From the NCBI GenBank assembly GCA_936920195.1, contig CAKZHE010000062.1, positions 1 through 56,949 of the forward strand: DNA of 56,949 nt, given 5' to 3'. Made by a program: the position numbers and the translations under genes. The notes beneath the pieces were generated by a model. The model worked only from the letters and a program-made list of their open reading frames with translations. It did no database searches and was not told where the DNA came from. This DNA comes from an uncultured cyanobacterium. GTDB lineage: Bacteria > Cyanobacteriota > Cyanobacteriia > Cyanobacteriales > FACHB-T130. Shown here in pieces: positions 27,419-37,797 of this stretch (positions are counted from its first letter, which is position 1; the number at the start of each line of letters is the position of its first letter).

Positions 27419-28741
27419 ATGACTCCTCCAGATCCAGAAAAAATCGAAAAAATTCGCCAACAATATGATAGTCTTCCCTATCCTGCTACTCCCTTAGAAC
27501 AAACTCCTAAAAACAACCATAATTTGCTCTATATCAATAATTTGGTCACACCTTACTATTTAAGAAATCAAAAAGTTATAGATACTCAAGATAAAGTAAT
27601 TTTAGATGCTGGGTGCGGCAGCGGGTACACATCCTTAATTTTAGCATTAGCCAATCCGGGAGCTAAGATTGTGGCAGTTGATATTTCTGCTGCATCCATT
27701 GAAATGACTAAACAAAGATTGCAATACCACGGATTTGATAATTTTGAATATCATGTAGCCTTAATTGAAGAATTACCCCAGTTAGGCCAGAAATTTGATT
27801 TGATTAATTGTAACGAAACGCTTTATTTTTTTGAAGATCCCTGCGTTGGATTACAAGCAATGCAGTCCGTTCTCAAGCCAGAAGGAATTATCCGCTCAAA
27901 TATTCATAGCTATCTCCAGAGAAAAAACTTTTATCATGCTCAAAGATTATTTAAAATGATGGGTCTAATGGACGAGAATCCCGAAACAATGGAAATTGAA
28001 ATTGTGCGGACGACTATGAAATCATTAAGAGATCAAGTTAAATTGAAATCACGTACTTGGCAAGCTAATTTTGAGAATGACGATCAAAGGATTTTGATGA
28101 ATCATTTAATCCAAGAAGACAGAGGTTATACTATTCCAGAAATGTTTGCAATCATTAAAAATTCCGGCTTGGAATTTATTAATATGGTTAATTGGCGGCA
28201 ATGGAACCCAATACAGCTATTTAAAAACCCAGCCGAAATACCTGAGTTTTTCAATCAGAAACTTTCCCAAATGTCAATAGCAGAGAAACTACATTTATTT
28301 GAGCTTTTCAGCCCCGTACATCGTTTGTTAGACTTTTGGTGCGGTCATCCCAATCTCGGACAGTCTTTTGTGCCAGTATCTGAGTGGCAAATGTCTGATT
28401 GGCAGCAAGCAAAAATTCGCCTCCACCCCCAAGCTAAAATGCCAGAACTGAAAGAATCATTGATTAATTCCCTTGCTCAACTGCATCCGTTTAACATTAG
28501 CCAGCAGTTAGTATTAGAGTGGCCATCTGTGTTTTTAGACAGTAGCATTGCTATTTGTTTGCTACCTTTATGGTCAGAACCACAGTTAATGAGTTCGTTG
28601 GTAGAAAGATGGCATAACTTGAGAGCGCTTAATCCTGTAACCTTAGAGCCAACTTCTCAGGCAGAGGCTTGGGATGTATTAACTAAAGCAATAACTGATT
28701 TGGAAAGTATGGGATATATATTGGTAGAACAATGCTCGTAA
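27419..28741 (+). CDS. class I SAM-dependent methyltransferase, first of two tandem paralogues
   Basis: The 440-residue protein has an N-terminal methyltransferase core with motif I VILDAGCGSGYTSL, post-I AVDISAASIEMTKQRL and motif IV FDLINCNETLYFF. A long C-terminal region of unclear fold follows (for example RLLDFWCGHPNLGQSF). EKIRQQYDSLPYPATPL near the start is typical of cyanobacterial methyltransferases next to TPR or glycosyltransferase genes. I used the ATG at 27419; a GTG two codons earlier is possible. The paralogue follows 24 bp downstream in the same operon. Substrate unknown. Confidence 0.82.
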   Translation: MTPPDPEKIEKIRQQYDSLPYPATPLEQTPKNNHNLLYINNLVTPYYLRNQKVIDTQDKVILDAGCGSGYTSLILALANPGAKIVAVDISAASIEMTKQRLQYHGFDNFEYHVALIEELPQLGQKFDLINCNETLYFFEDPCVGLQAMQSVLKPEGIIRSNIHSYLQRKNFYHAQRLFKMMGLMDENPETMEIEIVRTTMKSLRDQVKLKSRTWQANFENDDQRILMNHLIQEDRGYTIPEMFAIIKNSGLEFINMVNWRQWNPIQLFKNPAEIPEFFNQKLSQMSIAEKLHLFELFSPVHRLLDFWCGHPNLGQSFVPVSEWQMSDWQQAKIRLHPQAKMPELKESLINSLAQLHPFNISQQLVLEWPSVFLDSSIAICLLPLWSEPQLMSSLVERWHNLRALNPVTLEPTSQAEAWDVLTKAITDLESMGYILVEQCS

Positions 28742-28765
28742 AGAAGATCTCTGATTTTTTAATAC

Positions 28766-30046
28766 ATGGTTATAATTAGCATCAAAAATATGAACCTTAG
28801 AATGGCAGAATTTCAAAATAAAAAAGTGAAGTCGCTTTACCTTCACAACTTAGCAACGCCCTATTATTTGAGATATCAAAAATTCATCGATAGCCAAGAG
28901 AAAACAATTTTAGATATTGGGTGCGGTAATGGCGATAAAATCTTGATTCTGGCAGAAGCTAATCCGCAGGCCAGAATTATAGGGATTGATATTGCAACTG
29001 AGTCAATTAAGGTTGCCGAGCAGCACTGTCAGGATCGGGGCTTCAGTAATGTGGACTTCCAGGTTCTATCAATTGAAGACTTACCCCAGCTTAACTTAGA
29101 ATTTGATTATATTAATTGCGATAATGTTTTATCTTTTTCCCAGAATATAGCTAGGGACTTGCAGGTAATGAAGTCGGTGCTAAAGCCAGAGGGAATTATT
29201 AGGGCGAATTTACACAGTGTTTTGCAGAGAGATTACTTTTATCGAGGCCAGAAAGCTTTTGAAATATTGGGTTTGATGGATCGAATACCTCAAGAAAGAG
29301 AGGCGGCGATCGCCAGGGAAGTCATAACCGCTTTGAAAGATAATACCCATCTCAAATTAGCCACCTGGGATCGACAAAAAGAAACTGACCTCCAATGGTA
29401 TCTAACTAATTATTTACAGCAAGGCGATCGCGGCTATGAGATTCCCGATATGTTCGCAGCGATCGCCCAAGCTGGACTAGAGTTTATTAGTATGGTTAAT
29501 TGGCAGCAATGGAATTTACTAGATTTATTTACCGATCTAGACGATCTGCCGACATTTTGGGCGATGAGTTTGCCTGCTATGTCAGTAGAAGAGCAATTAC
29601 AGGTATTTGAACTATTACATCCCATCCACGCATCCTTGGATTTTTGGTGCGGTCATCCCCAACCAAACCAAATATTACCAGTAGAGGAATGGACAGTAGC
29701 AGATTGGCAAGGAGCGAGAGTATCTCTGCACCCCCAGCTGAAAACTGCCCAATTTCAGGCAGACATCTTGAGCAGCATTGCTCAAGCATCTCCGGTAGAA
29801 CTGAACCAGTATTGGCCAATACTGGAAACATCTGTAGTGATTGAAAGTACCACTGCGGCGAGCCTCTTGCCCTTGTGGACAGAAGCCCAAGGAGTGCGAT
29901 CGCTCACTCAGCACTGGCTGAAAATCAAACCAGTAGATCCTGCTACCCTAATACCAATTGCCGAACCAGAGGCGTTTAATGCCATCAGACAGATATTAAC
30001 TGAGCTAGAACGCTACCACTGCGTACTTTTAGAGCGATTACCTTAA
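28766..30046 (+). CDS. class I SAM-dependent methyltransferase, second tandem paralogue
   Basis: The same overall layout as the upstream gene: TILDIGCGNGDKILILAEAN as motif I, GIDIATESIKVAEQHC, and the C-terminal landmarks YEIPDMFAAIAQAGLEFISM and HPIHASLDFWCGHPQPNQ. The N-terminal LPYPATPL segment of its neighbour is missing, replaced by about 25 unrelated residues. It starts with ATG at 28766, with another ATG at 28790. The second copy probably arose by tandem duplication followed by divergence, and it precedes the pilin gene by 110 bp. Confidence 0.82.
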   Translation: MVIISIKNMNLRMAEFQNKKVKSLYLHNLATPYYLRYQKFIDSQEKTILDIGCGNGDKILILAEANPQARIIGIDIATESIKVAEQHCQDRGFSNVDFQVLSIEDLPQLNLEFDYINCDNVLSFSQNIARDLQVMKSVLKPEGIIRANLHSVLQRDYFYRGQKAFEILGLMDRIPQEREAAIAREVITALKDNTHLKLATWDRQKETDLQWYLTNYLQQGDRGYEIPDMFAAIAQAGLEFISMVNWQQWNLLDLFTDLDDLPTFWAMSLPAMSVEEQLQVFELLHPIHASLDFWCGHPQPNQILPVEEWTVADWQGARVSLHPQLKTAQFQADILSSIAQASPVELNQYWPILETSVVIESTTAASLLPLWTEAQGVRSLTQHWLKIKPVDPATLIPIAEPEAFNAIRQILTELERYHCVLLERLP

Positions 30047-30156
30047 AAATCAAAAAAAATTTCTCGGGGATGATATGAAATGGAAAGTAGGTGGGTAAGT
30101 TAGTTGTAGAAGAGATTAGACACCAAGCCACCCCGACTTCGAGGAGAAGCAAAATT

Positions 30157-30672
30157 ATGAAACCTGAAGTACAAGCTAAATTTTTACAACACCTGAACAG
30201 AAAAAATAAAGATGGCGGTTTTACCCTGATTGAACTGCTGGTTGTAATCATCATTATCGGTATTCTAGCGGCGATCGCCCTGCCCTCCTTCCTCAACCAA
30301 GCTCAAAAAGGCAAGCAATCAGAAGCCAAGCAATATGTAGGTGCAGTAAACAGAGCGCAGCAAGCTTATTACTTAGAAAAGGGTAAATTTGCCACTGATG
30401 CCATAGGCGATTTAGGTATAGGCATCCAAACGCAAACCGAAAATTATACGTACACAGTCGCTGATGCCCCTCCTGTAAGTGGTGTAGATACATTAGGTCA
30501 GGCAAGAGTTGGTGCGCTCAAATCCTATGGCGGTCGTACCTATCTCAGCGAATCTGGCGCAACCAGCGACACTACTTCTCTAGCAATTTTGTGTGAGACG
30601 ATTAAGGCAGAACAAACTTTCCCTGCTTTTGATGGCACTGTCTGTCCTGATAACACTTCAAACGTAAAATAG
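30157..30672 (+). CDS. type IV pilin (PilA-like)
   Basis: The 171-residue prepilin has a 21-residue leader ending in DGG, followed by the conserved FTLIELLVVIIIIGILAAIA. PilD should cut before Phe and methylate it, and Glu5 is present. The globular part has a likely disulfide pair late in the sequence (LCETIKAEQ and GTVC). The ATG at 30157 has GAGGAGA upstream. It sits between methyltransferases and a GT41 glycosyltransferase, so modification of this pilin is plausible but unproven. A terminator follows at 30720-30748. Confidence 0.93.
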   Translation: MKPEVQAKFLQHLNRKNKDGGFTLIELLVVIIIIGILAAIALPSFLNQAQKGKQSEAKQYVGAVNRAQQAYYLEKGKFATDAIGDLGIGIQTQTENYTYTVADAPPVSGVDTLGQARVGALKSYGGRTYLSESGATSDTTSLAILCETIKAEQTFPAFDGTVCPDNTSNVK

Positions 30673-30719
30673 AATAGCTCAGAGCCTAATTATAGGTTGT
30701 TCAGCACCAATTTTGATCG

Positions 30720-30750
30720 AAGTGGGTAGTTTATGCTACCCACTTTAATT
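30720..30750 (+). terminator. rho-independent terminator after the pilin gene
   Basis: AAGTGGGTAG (30720-30729) pairs perfectly with CTACCCACTT (30736-30745) over a 6-nt loop, and is followed by TTAATTTT. It separates the pilin unit from the GT41 gene, which starts at 30777. Confidence 0.85.
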
Positions 30751-30776
30751 TTGGTAATTTCTAATCGTTGTTAAAC

Positions 30777-33005
30777 ATGACTCCGGTAAAATTTTCTACT
30801 GACTCTAACTATTGGGACAAACAAGCCGATCGATATTTCCTTGAAGATAAGTACGATCGGGCTGCTGGTGTCTGGGAAGAAGCTATAGAAGCTGAACCTT
30901 TAGTCAAGTCTCACTACTGGCATTTAGGATTAATGTTGCTGTTGCAGGGACAAGAAGAAACAGCACAAACAACTTGGCTATTAGGGATGGTAGAGGGCGA
31001 ACCAGAACAAGTGGAGCAGTGGACGCTCGAATTGCTCCAGGTACTCCAAACTGAAGCTGAACGGCGAGAAACTATACCTGACTACCTAGTTGCCTGGATA
31101 ATTCGGCAGCATTTCCAGCAAATAGCGCCATTAGAAATAAATAATTTATTGAAGTTAGTTTGGTTGAACATTCAGTTAGAGAAATTAAGCGAAGAAGATT
31201 TAAAGAATTTAGATATTATTAGGGTACTGCAATCAAAACCATCAGAAATTTCTGTACCTCTGTTAATAGAAGTTTTGCAAAGCATACTAAATTATGCTCC
31301 GATTCATCCCTTATCCCTAGAGTTTAGTAAAGCTTGTTTAGATTATATTACTGAGCCTAAAGTTTTTATTGATATGGTTATTCCAACAGCAGTTAGAATC
31401 GCCTATTCTCTTGGTCAACCATCTGTCGCAGCACTGTGGATGGAATTATGCTTAACTATAGATGAAAAAAATTTAGAAGTTCTTAAACATTTAGCAACTT
31501 TTTATCAAAATAGTCGCAATTATGCTAAGGGAATTGAAACAGCTAAACTCTGCTACGATCTCGCCCTAAACTTGCCCGAAAAAATCATCAGCAATCATCT
31601 AGTGTTGCGCGGATTATTAAATTCGGGGAGCTATTGGCAGGAAGCTTGCTCGGTATTGCAGCAACACCAGGATTTATTGCAACAATTAATTACCGCATCT
31701 CCTAGCAATATTGACCAAACTATACTTCTGCGATTGGTTAATACTCCTTATTTTCAGCCATATTTTGAAGATAACCCCCAAAAAAGTCGCTCAATTCAAA
31801 ACGAATTAGTAAAAATTTTCCAAAACAATACGCGCCAAAACTTTCAGGAACAGTGGAAACGCTATCAACAGCAGCGATCGCCATCTGCCAAAACTCAACC
31901 GATTAAAATCGGCTACCTTTCCCACTGCTTATGCAGACATTCTGTAGGTTGGCTAGCAAGATTTTTGTTTAAACATCACAATCGCGATCTTTTCCAAATC
32001 TATACTTATTTTATTAATTACAGAGAAAACAACGATCCTATACAACAGTGGTATGTTAACCAGTCAGATAGCGTCTACCAGGGGGGCATTTATGGCGAAG
32101 ATATTGCCGATCGCATCTACGAAGACAAAATTGATATCTTAATCGATCTCGATAGTTTAACATTAGATATTAACTGTGAAATCCTAGCCCTTAAACCATC
32201 TCCAATTCAGGCTACTTGGTTGGGGTGGGATGCGGCAGGAATACCAGCAATTGATTACTTTATTGCCGATCCTTACGTTTTGCCCTCAGAGGCACAAGCA
32301 TATTATCCCGAAACTATTTGGCGGTTGCCGCAAACCTATATTGCGGTAGATGGTTTTGAGGTAGGAGTACCAACTCTGCGCCGAGATCATTTAGATATTC
32401 CTAGCGATGCTGTGGTGTATCTGAGCGCACAACGAGGATATAAACGCCACCCAGATACAGCCCGATTGCAAATGAAAATAATTAAGGAAGTACCGAATAG
32501 CTACTTTCTAATTAAGGGGCTAGCGGACGAGAAAGCAGTTGAGGAATTTTTTAATCAGCTGGCAGAAGAAGAGGGAGTCGCAACCGATCGCTTGCGTTTT
32601 TTAGGCCAAGAGGTTTTGGAAGAAACTCATAGAGCTAATTTAGGCATTGCTGATATAGTATTGGATACATACCCCTATAATGGAGCTACCACTACCCTGG
32701 AAACCCTCTGGATGGGCATTCCTTTAGTAACGCGAGTGGGACAGCAATTTGCGGCTCGCAATAGCTATACAATGATGGTAAATGCTGGCATCTTGGAGGG
32801 AATTGCTTGGACTGATGAAGAATATATAGAGTGGGGAGTGCGTTTAGGTAAAGATGCTGGTCTAAGAGAGCGAATTCATTGGCGGTTACTTCAGTCCAGA
32901 CAAACAGCGCCTTTATGGAATGCCAAGCAATTTGCTCGTGATATGGAAAGCGCTTACGAACAGATGTGGTCAAAATACGTCGAAGAGAATCAGCGATGGC
33001 GGTGA
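30777..33005 (+). CDS. GT41 (OGT/SPINDLY-like) glycosyltransferase with TPR-like N-domain
   Basis: The 742-residue protein has an N-terminal helical repeat region and a C-terminal GT41 catalytic domain. That domain carries IKIGYLSHCLCRHSVGWLAR, ILIDLDSLTLDINCEILALK, PIQATWLGWDAAGIPAIDYF, and the donor-site motif DTYPYNGATTTLETLWMGIP with Gly/Thr-rich loop. These enzymes transfer GlcNAc or a related sugar to Ser/Thr residues of proteins. I used the ATG at 30777; a TTG at 30768 is in frame. Placed after the pilin gene, it is a candidate for glycosylating surface proteins. FkbM and two GT-containing proteins follow. Confidence 0.88.
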   Translation: MTPVKFSTDSNYWDKQADRYFLEDKYDRAAGVWEEAIEAEPLVKSHYWHLGLMLLLQGQEETAQTTWLLGMVEGEPEQVEQWTLELLQVLQTEAERRETIPDYLVAWIIRQHFQQIAPLEINNLLKLVWLNIQLEKLSEEDLKNLDIIRVLQSKPSEISVPLLIEVLQSILNYAPIHPLSLEFSKACLDYITEPKVFIDMVIPTAVRIAYSLGQPSVAALWMELCLTIDEKNLEVLKHLATFYQNSRNYAKGIETAKLCYDLALNLPEKIISNHLVLRGLLNSGSYWQEACSVLQQHQDLLQQLITASPSNIDQTILLRLVNTPYFQPYFEDNPQKSRSIQNELVKIFQNNTRQNFQEQWKRYQQQRSPSAKTQPIKIGYLSHCLCRHSVGWLARFLFKHHNRDLFQIYTYFINYRENNDPIQQWYVNQSDSVYQGGIYGEDIADRIYEDKIDILIDLDSLTLDINCEILALKPSPIQATWLGWDAAGIPAIDYFIADPYVLPSEAQAYYPETIWRLPQTYIAVDGFEVGVPTLRRDHLDIPSDAVVYLSAQRGYKRHPDTARLQMKIIKEVPNSYFLIKGLADEKAVEEFFNQLAEEEGVATDRLRFLGQEVLEETHRANLGIADIVLDTYPYNGATTTLETLWMGIPLVTRVGQQFAARNSYTMMVNAGILEGIAWTDEEYIEWGVRLGKDAGLRERIHWRLLQSRQTAPLWNAKQFARDMESAYEQMWSKYVEENQRWR

Positions 33006-33044
33006 CTAACCCAAGATCATAATCATTAGTACAGAAGATATTAT

Positions 33045-33893
33045 ATGCCCAAAGAATATGAAATTGGACGTTATAAAATATTATTGCCAGACGATCATGC
33101 CCTAGATCGTTATCAATCAATTTGGCACAGATATGACACAGCGTTAGGGTATATCGCCCAAAAAGTAATTCAAAAATACCCGGCAACAACTGCTATTGAT
33201 ATTGGGGCAAATGTGGGAGACAGTGCAGCACTAATCCAAAAATATCAAGAGATGCCAGTATTATGTGTTGAGGGTAATCCGGCCTTTCTAGAATATCTTA
33301 GGCACAATGCAAGTATTATTGGAAATACTGAAATTGCCGAATATTTTGTTGGTACTGATGGAGAATCTGTAGATGTCCATCTGATACATAATGTTTCTGG
33401 CACAGCATCAATTGTGCAGGCAGTTGTACCCAATAACGACTCTATAATTAAGACAAAAAGCTTGGAGAAAATTCTGCAAGAATATTCCAGGTTCCAAAAT
33501 TCAAAACTTTTAAAAATTGATACTGATGGTTTTGATTTTGAGATTATTCAATCCTCAATAGATGTGATTTCTGATATGGAACCAATTATCTATTTTGAGT
33601 ATGATATTTCATTTACACCTACAGCAGAAGATGATGCGTTACAAGCATTAGGAATGCTTTGTGAAGTTGGTTATGAAAAATTCATTGTTTACGACAACTT
33701 TGGCAACTATTTACTCAGTCTTTCTGAGCATGATTATGAGAAATTTATCGATCTTAATGCTTATTTATTGTCGAATCGCTTAAAAAGTGGTACATCTGCA
33801 GTTTACTACTTTGATATCTGTGCTTTTGCCAATGAAGATATCGATTTATACGAACATCTTCGGTTCCAAGAAATTAGAATGCTCCTGAGCTAA
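33045..33893 (+). CDS. FkbM family methyltransferase
   Basis: The 282-residue product matches FkbM-type SAM methyltransferases: ATTAIDIGANVGDSAALIQK as motif I, PVLCVEGNPAFLEYLRHN, and later LLKIDTDGFDFEIIQSS followed by IIYFEYD. Family members O-methylate sugars or small molecules, often in capsule, LPS or pilin glycan clusters. It starts 39 bp after the GT41 gene and ends about 20 bp before a convergent gene. A role in methylating a glycan made by neighbouring transferases is inferred. Confidence 0.88.
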   Translation: MPKEYEIGRYKILLPDDHALDRYQSIWHRYDTALGYIAQKVIQKYPATTAIDIGANVGDSAALIQKYQEMPVLCVEGNPAFLEYLRHNASIIGNTEIAEYFVGTDGESVDVHLIHNVSGTASIVQAVVPNNDSIIKTKSLEKILQEYSRFQNSKLLKIDTDGFDFEIIQSSIDVISDMEPIIYFEYDISFTPTAEDDALQALGMLCEVGYEKFIVYDNFGNYLLSLSEHDYEKFIDLNAYLLSNRLKSGTSAVYYFDICAFANEDIDLYEHLRFQEIRMLLS

Positions 33894-33914
33894 GGAAGGG
33901 GATCAAGTCCAATT

Positions 33915-35297
33915 TTATTCAGCAAGCCCTAGCATTAGATCGCTAGCTTGATATAAGGGCAGGTTATTAATTAGGGCTTGCACGTGTAAAAAAGAAGAAA
34001 ATGATAGCAAATTTTCATTTGCTAACGCAATCCGAGCGCGAATGCCAGATAATAAAACTAGCCACTGAATTTCGTCTAAATCTCCTACTATAACTATCTC
34101 TGGTTCTTTCAAAAAAGCCATGCCTTCTTGCATTAATAAGTTCATCATTGCTGTGGATAAAGCTATCTGAACATCTTCTTCATTAAAACCGTTTTGGTAA
34201 ATGAGTAAAGTTATATGACTGGCACTTGAGTGAGTAGCAATCGACTTTATTGTTTGTTCCAAATTAGAGATAATTGTCTCTTCTGCTAGCTGCCAGTCAG
34301 GAAAAGCAATTAAATTAATTAGACTCAGTTTAAAAGGTAAAATATTATGAATTTGATTAAAATCATCATTGTTGAGTGGATTTTTCTTGCTAATGCTTCC
34401 ATCTAATGTTGATGTTGCATTATAACAATCACTTCTGGCTAACCACTTTGAATTAGACTTAACAATCAATTCACCTCTGAAATAGTCTTTGATATATTTT
34501 TTAGCGTAGCCTTGAAAGTGCAAAGAGTTAAATTTAATTTCTTCTCCTGAGATTATATGCTTCGCAAATGGAATATTATCTATAAAATAAATATTCTTTA
34601 TCCCATTATTCATTTCAAAATCTTCCGAAAGATTAATATTATGGTCATACCTAGAACCATCAATAATTTCAGCCATTTCGCCAACTCTATCTGGATATTT
34701 AGCCGCAAATTTGCAAAATGCTAGCATATCAGAAACCCCCCCAGACCAGTTGTTCCGCAAGCATTCCTGCCAGGTAGCTTGAATCGTCTTTAGCAATTCA
34801 CTATTAGTGTAAATTTCAAATATAAACTCGCAAAAAATTTCTAATTCTTTCAAGTCATTAATAAAGACGCAATGGAAACTCGCATTAGGCAAAAGCGGAT
34901 TGGATAAACCTGAGTATGTTGAACCAGTTAAGCCAAATTTAGCAAATTTTTTCTGTTCTTCTGTAACATTAGCATAAAGCATTATATCAGAATCTATGCA
35001 AAGACATTTTTCGATGTGATTAGCTATCATGAAATCTTTCAGTACAAACCATCTTTGAAAACACCATAATTCAAACCACAATGGATTAGTATTAAAGTGT
35101 TGATAAATATGGCTAAATCTAAATGCAGACCGGGCATAATTATCTATTCTGTCGTGGGTAATAAATTCGTATTTATCATTACTCTCATATCCTAATAAGA
35201 TTACATCGGATTGAGGATTAGATATTTTGGCTTGAGCTAAAACATAGGCCAAATAGTCTCGATCGTTTAAACTGAAAGTAATGATAGGCAAGGACAT
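33915..35297 (-). CDS. GT-A-type glycosyltransferase with the shared C-terminal domain
   Basis: Residues 1-300 resemble a GT-A glycosyltransferase: MSLPIITFSLNDRDYLAYVL, then a DxD-like CIDSDIML (D102, D104), NNWSGGVSDM and KFNSLHFQGYAKK. Residues 326-450 form a separate domain, present also at the C-terminus of the next gene: LINLIAFPDWQLAEETIISN, SHITLLIYQNGFNEEDVQIA, MMNLLMQEGMAFLKEPEIVI. That domain also occurs in other cyanobacterial glycosyltransferase fusions as far as I recall. The gene follows the 775-residue gene on the same strand by 67 bp. Acceptor and donor are unknown. Confidence 0.72.
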   Translation of the reverse strand: MSLPIITFSLNDRDYLAYVLAQAKISNPQSDVILLGYESNDKYEFITHDRIDNYARSAFRFSHIYQHFNTNPLWFELWCFQRWFVLKDFMIANHIEKCLCIDSDIMLYANVTEEQKKFAKFGLTGSTYSGLSNPLLPNASFHCVFINDLKELEIFCEFIFEIYTNSELLKTIQATWQECLRNNWSGGVSDMLAFCKFAAKYPDRVGEMAEIIDGSRYDHNINLSEDFEMNNGIKNIYFIDNIPFAKHIISGEEIKFNSLHFQGYAKKYIKDYFRGELIVKSNSKWLARSDCYNATSTLDGSISKKNPLNNDDFNQIHNILPFKLSLINLIAFPDWQLAEETIISNLEQTIKSIATHSSASHITLLIYQNGFNEEDVQIALSTAMMNLLMQEGMAFLKEPEIVIVGDLDEIQWLVLLSGIRARIALANENLLSFSSFLHVQALINNLPLYQASDLMLGLAE

Positions 35298-35364
35298 ACT
35301 TTTTAACCTGGTAATGAGAAAGTAAAACTTAGGGGACAGGGAGATGCAAAAGCGATCGGGAATT

Positions 35365-37692
35365 TCAATCTAAATCTACAGCTATTGTTTTTTCAGACGA
35401 ATTGGCAACAAATCTAGTTATTTGGAAAGCAGGAATAACGTCAATTCCTGATTGAACTATTTCTATATCATTTTGGTGATTGAGAATAATTCTAGATTGT
35501 AAGCGAGAACGCAAAAGAGAATATTGGATCGGATCTAGTTTTCCCACCAAAGAAATTTCTAGTCCATCTTCCATGTCTACATTTTCTTCAATTAGCAAAT
35601 TCATGATTGTACTAGATAAGAAAAAATTGACTTCTTCTTCAGAAATATTGGTAGTATTTATTAATAGAGTTATCTTATTTTTATCTGGATACTGGGTTAA
35701 ACAGCTAATAATTTCCCCTAATTCTGAATGTAGGTACTCTTCTGGAACAGACCAATCTGGAAAAACAATTAAATTAATTTCTCTTAGATTGAGATATTGC
35801 AAAGTAGCATCAACTAAAACATCGCTAACAATTTGAGCCATAGTTGACCAAGAGAATTTTTGGGCTTGTTTTAACCCGGCTGTGATTAAAGATTGACGAA
35901 TTGCAGGTTTTTGAATATCGCATAAAGCTTCTGCTAGCTGGTTAACATCACTATCACTGACATATAAGGCAGCGTTCCCTGCTACTTCTGGAATAGAAGC
36001 ATTAGCACAGGTGATCGTTGGACAACCGCAGGCGATCGCTTCTAAAACTGGTAGTCCAAATCCTTCATACTTAGAAGGATAAACTAGGGCGATCGCGCCA
36101 GCATAAGCGAGTCTTAATTCTTCATCTTCTAGCTGTAGCATATATACAGCACTGCCAAAGGTATAACTTCTCCATTCTGGCTCTGTAGCAAAACCACTGC
36201 CTGTAAAAACAATATCAAATGCTGGTTTGGTAGCAAGTTGAGCAAAGGCTCTTAGAAAATGAATGGTGTTTTTATAACCGCCTCCTGCCCCTACCAAAAT
36301 AAAATAAGGCTTTGATATACCATATTTAATCTTAAATTGATTCACTTCTGCAATATCAGCGGGTTTAAAAATATCTGCAATACCGCATAATGCTACTGTT
36401 ACATTTTCTGGAAGAATTTCTGGAAAGAATTTCACTAAATCCCGCGCTGTATTTTCAGAAATAGTAATATATTTTGATCCATATTTAATTCCCTGATGTT
36501 TTACTTGCCACATCGGATTTCTTAAGTCCCATCCTAAAACTTCAGGAATCATGTCATAGGCCATGAAAACAGCCGGAGTTGTCAGAGGGGTTGTGTAGTA
36601 GGTAGAAATGAATAAATCTGCTCCAATTTCATTGCAAATTTCTTGTAATACTTCTCGGTCTTCTGCATCAGTTTTAAAATCATAAGGTGGTATCGAAAAA
36701 TATCGGATTCCTGGTACTTTCGGAGCGGTGTTAGCTCGATCTAACACAACTAAATACTTGCCAAAACCATTGCTTGCCCACTCTTGTAACAATGTTTTCC
36801 ATACTCTGGCTATACCAGTTTTATATAACTGAAAAAATACCCCATCAATCGCAATTGTCATTCTTGGCGTAGCCGTTGGTAAGCTGTTGGCTTCTTGAGT
36901 AATGGTTGCTTTTGTCCGTATGTCGCTATCCGTTAATTTACCAATAGCTTTTAGGTAGTCTTGTTCGAGTAATGATCGCTTTTTGATGTTTGATGTAGGC
37001 GACGATAATAAACCATTGAAATTAGATATTATTTTTTCTGTCAGCAAATGCAAGGAACGCCCATTAGAATAGAAATTTAATCCGTATTTACTAGCAATAA
37101 TAGATAAGGCTTCACTAGTATAAATAGCAATATGTTGTCCTTCTTGCAACGCATAATACCACCATTCATTGGGCTTAGGATTATTTGCTGGTAATAGATC
37201 GGTACTAAATAAAATATTTCGAGAATATTTTAAAATTTGCTCTATTTCATCTAAAGGGTTAGTAAAATGTTCAAATACTTCAAAAGCAGTTACTAATTCA
37301 TATTTTTCGTCGATATTGCTTGAGATTTTAGCTTCAAACCCTTTAGCAAAAATATTTTGACAAAATTTATCATGCCAATAAAAATTAAATCCTGAATCCC
37401 TCATCAGGCGCACAAATAAACCATAGCCAGCACCATAATCTAAAAACTTAGCATTATGATCAAATAACTGAGGTATTATATGACTAGCTATCTGAGATAG
37501 CTGCCCATTTCTAAATACTAGGCCAACATCACTGCTAGCAATAGCTTCTGAATAAGCTTCTGTTAACCAGAATGGTTCTTCGGTTTGTATAAAACCACAA
37601 TTTGAGCATTGAAAGTAATTAATTTCATGTTTATTTAAAACTGTAGCCCGATCAAATTGATGAACTAGCGATGCACAAATTTTACAATTCAT
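35365..37692 (-). CDS. zinc-ribbon methyltransferase + GT4 glycosyltransferase + shared C-terminal domain
   Basis: A 775-residue fusion. Residues 1-235 form a C-methyltransferase-like module with a zinc ribbon (C3, C6, C29, C32) and SAM motif [16 protein letters not shown]. Residues about 258-625 form a GT4 family glycosyltransferase: [20 protein letters not shown], and the donor-site E-x7-E region [20 protein letters not shown]. Residues about 636-765 repeat the C-terminal domain of the downstream gene ([20 protein letters not shown]). Combining methylation and sugar transfer in one chain suggests stepwise synthesis or capping of a glycan. The ATG is at 37690-37692. Confidence 0.85.
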   Translation of the reverse strand: MNCKICASLVHQFDRATVLNKHEINYFQCSNCGFIQTEEPFWLTEAYSEAIASSDVGLVFRNGQLSQIASHIIPQLFDHNAKFLDYGAGYGLFVRLMRDSGFNFYWHDKFCQNIFAKGFEAKISSNIDEKYELVTAFEVFEHFTNPLDEIEQILKYSRNILFSTDLLPANNPKPNEWWYYALQEGQHIAIYTSEALSIIASKYGLNFYSNGRSLHLLTEKIISNFNGLLSSPTSNIKKRSLLEQDYLKAIGKLTDSDIRTKATITQEANSLPTATPRMTIAIDGVFFQLYKTGIARVWKTLLQEWASNGFGKYLVVLDRANTAPKVPGIRYFSIPPYDFKTDAEDREVLQEICNEIGADLFISTYYTTPLTTPAVFMAYDMIPEVLGWDLRNPMWQVKHQGIKYGSKYITISENTARDLVKFFPEILPENVTVALCGIADIFKPADIAEVNQFKIKYGISKPYFILVGAGGGYKNTIHFLRAFAQLATKPAFDIVFTGSGFATEPEWRSYTFGSAVYMLQLEDEELRLAYAGAIALVYPSKYEGFGLPVLEAIACGCPTITCANASIPEVAGNAALYVSDSDVNQLAEALCDIQKPAIRQSLITAGLKQAQKFSWSTMAQIVSDVLVDATLQYLNLREINLIVFPDWSVPEEYLHSELGEIISCLTQYPDKNKITLLINTTNISEEEVNFFLSSTIMNLLIEENVDMEDGLEISLVGKLDPIQYSLLRSRLQSRIILNHQNDIEIVQSGIDVIPAFQITRFVANSSEKTIAVDLD

Positions 37693-37797
37693 TATAATTA
37701 CCTATCAAATCTAATTAAATCATTAAAAATCTTGACATTGTTAAGTTGCAAGCTGAATAAACTATTTGAGATGAATAAACTACGAGCGATCGCCCTT

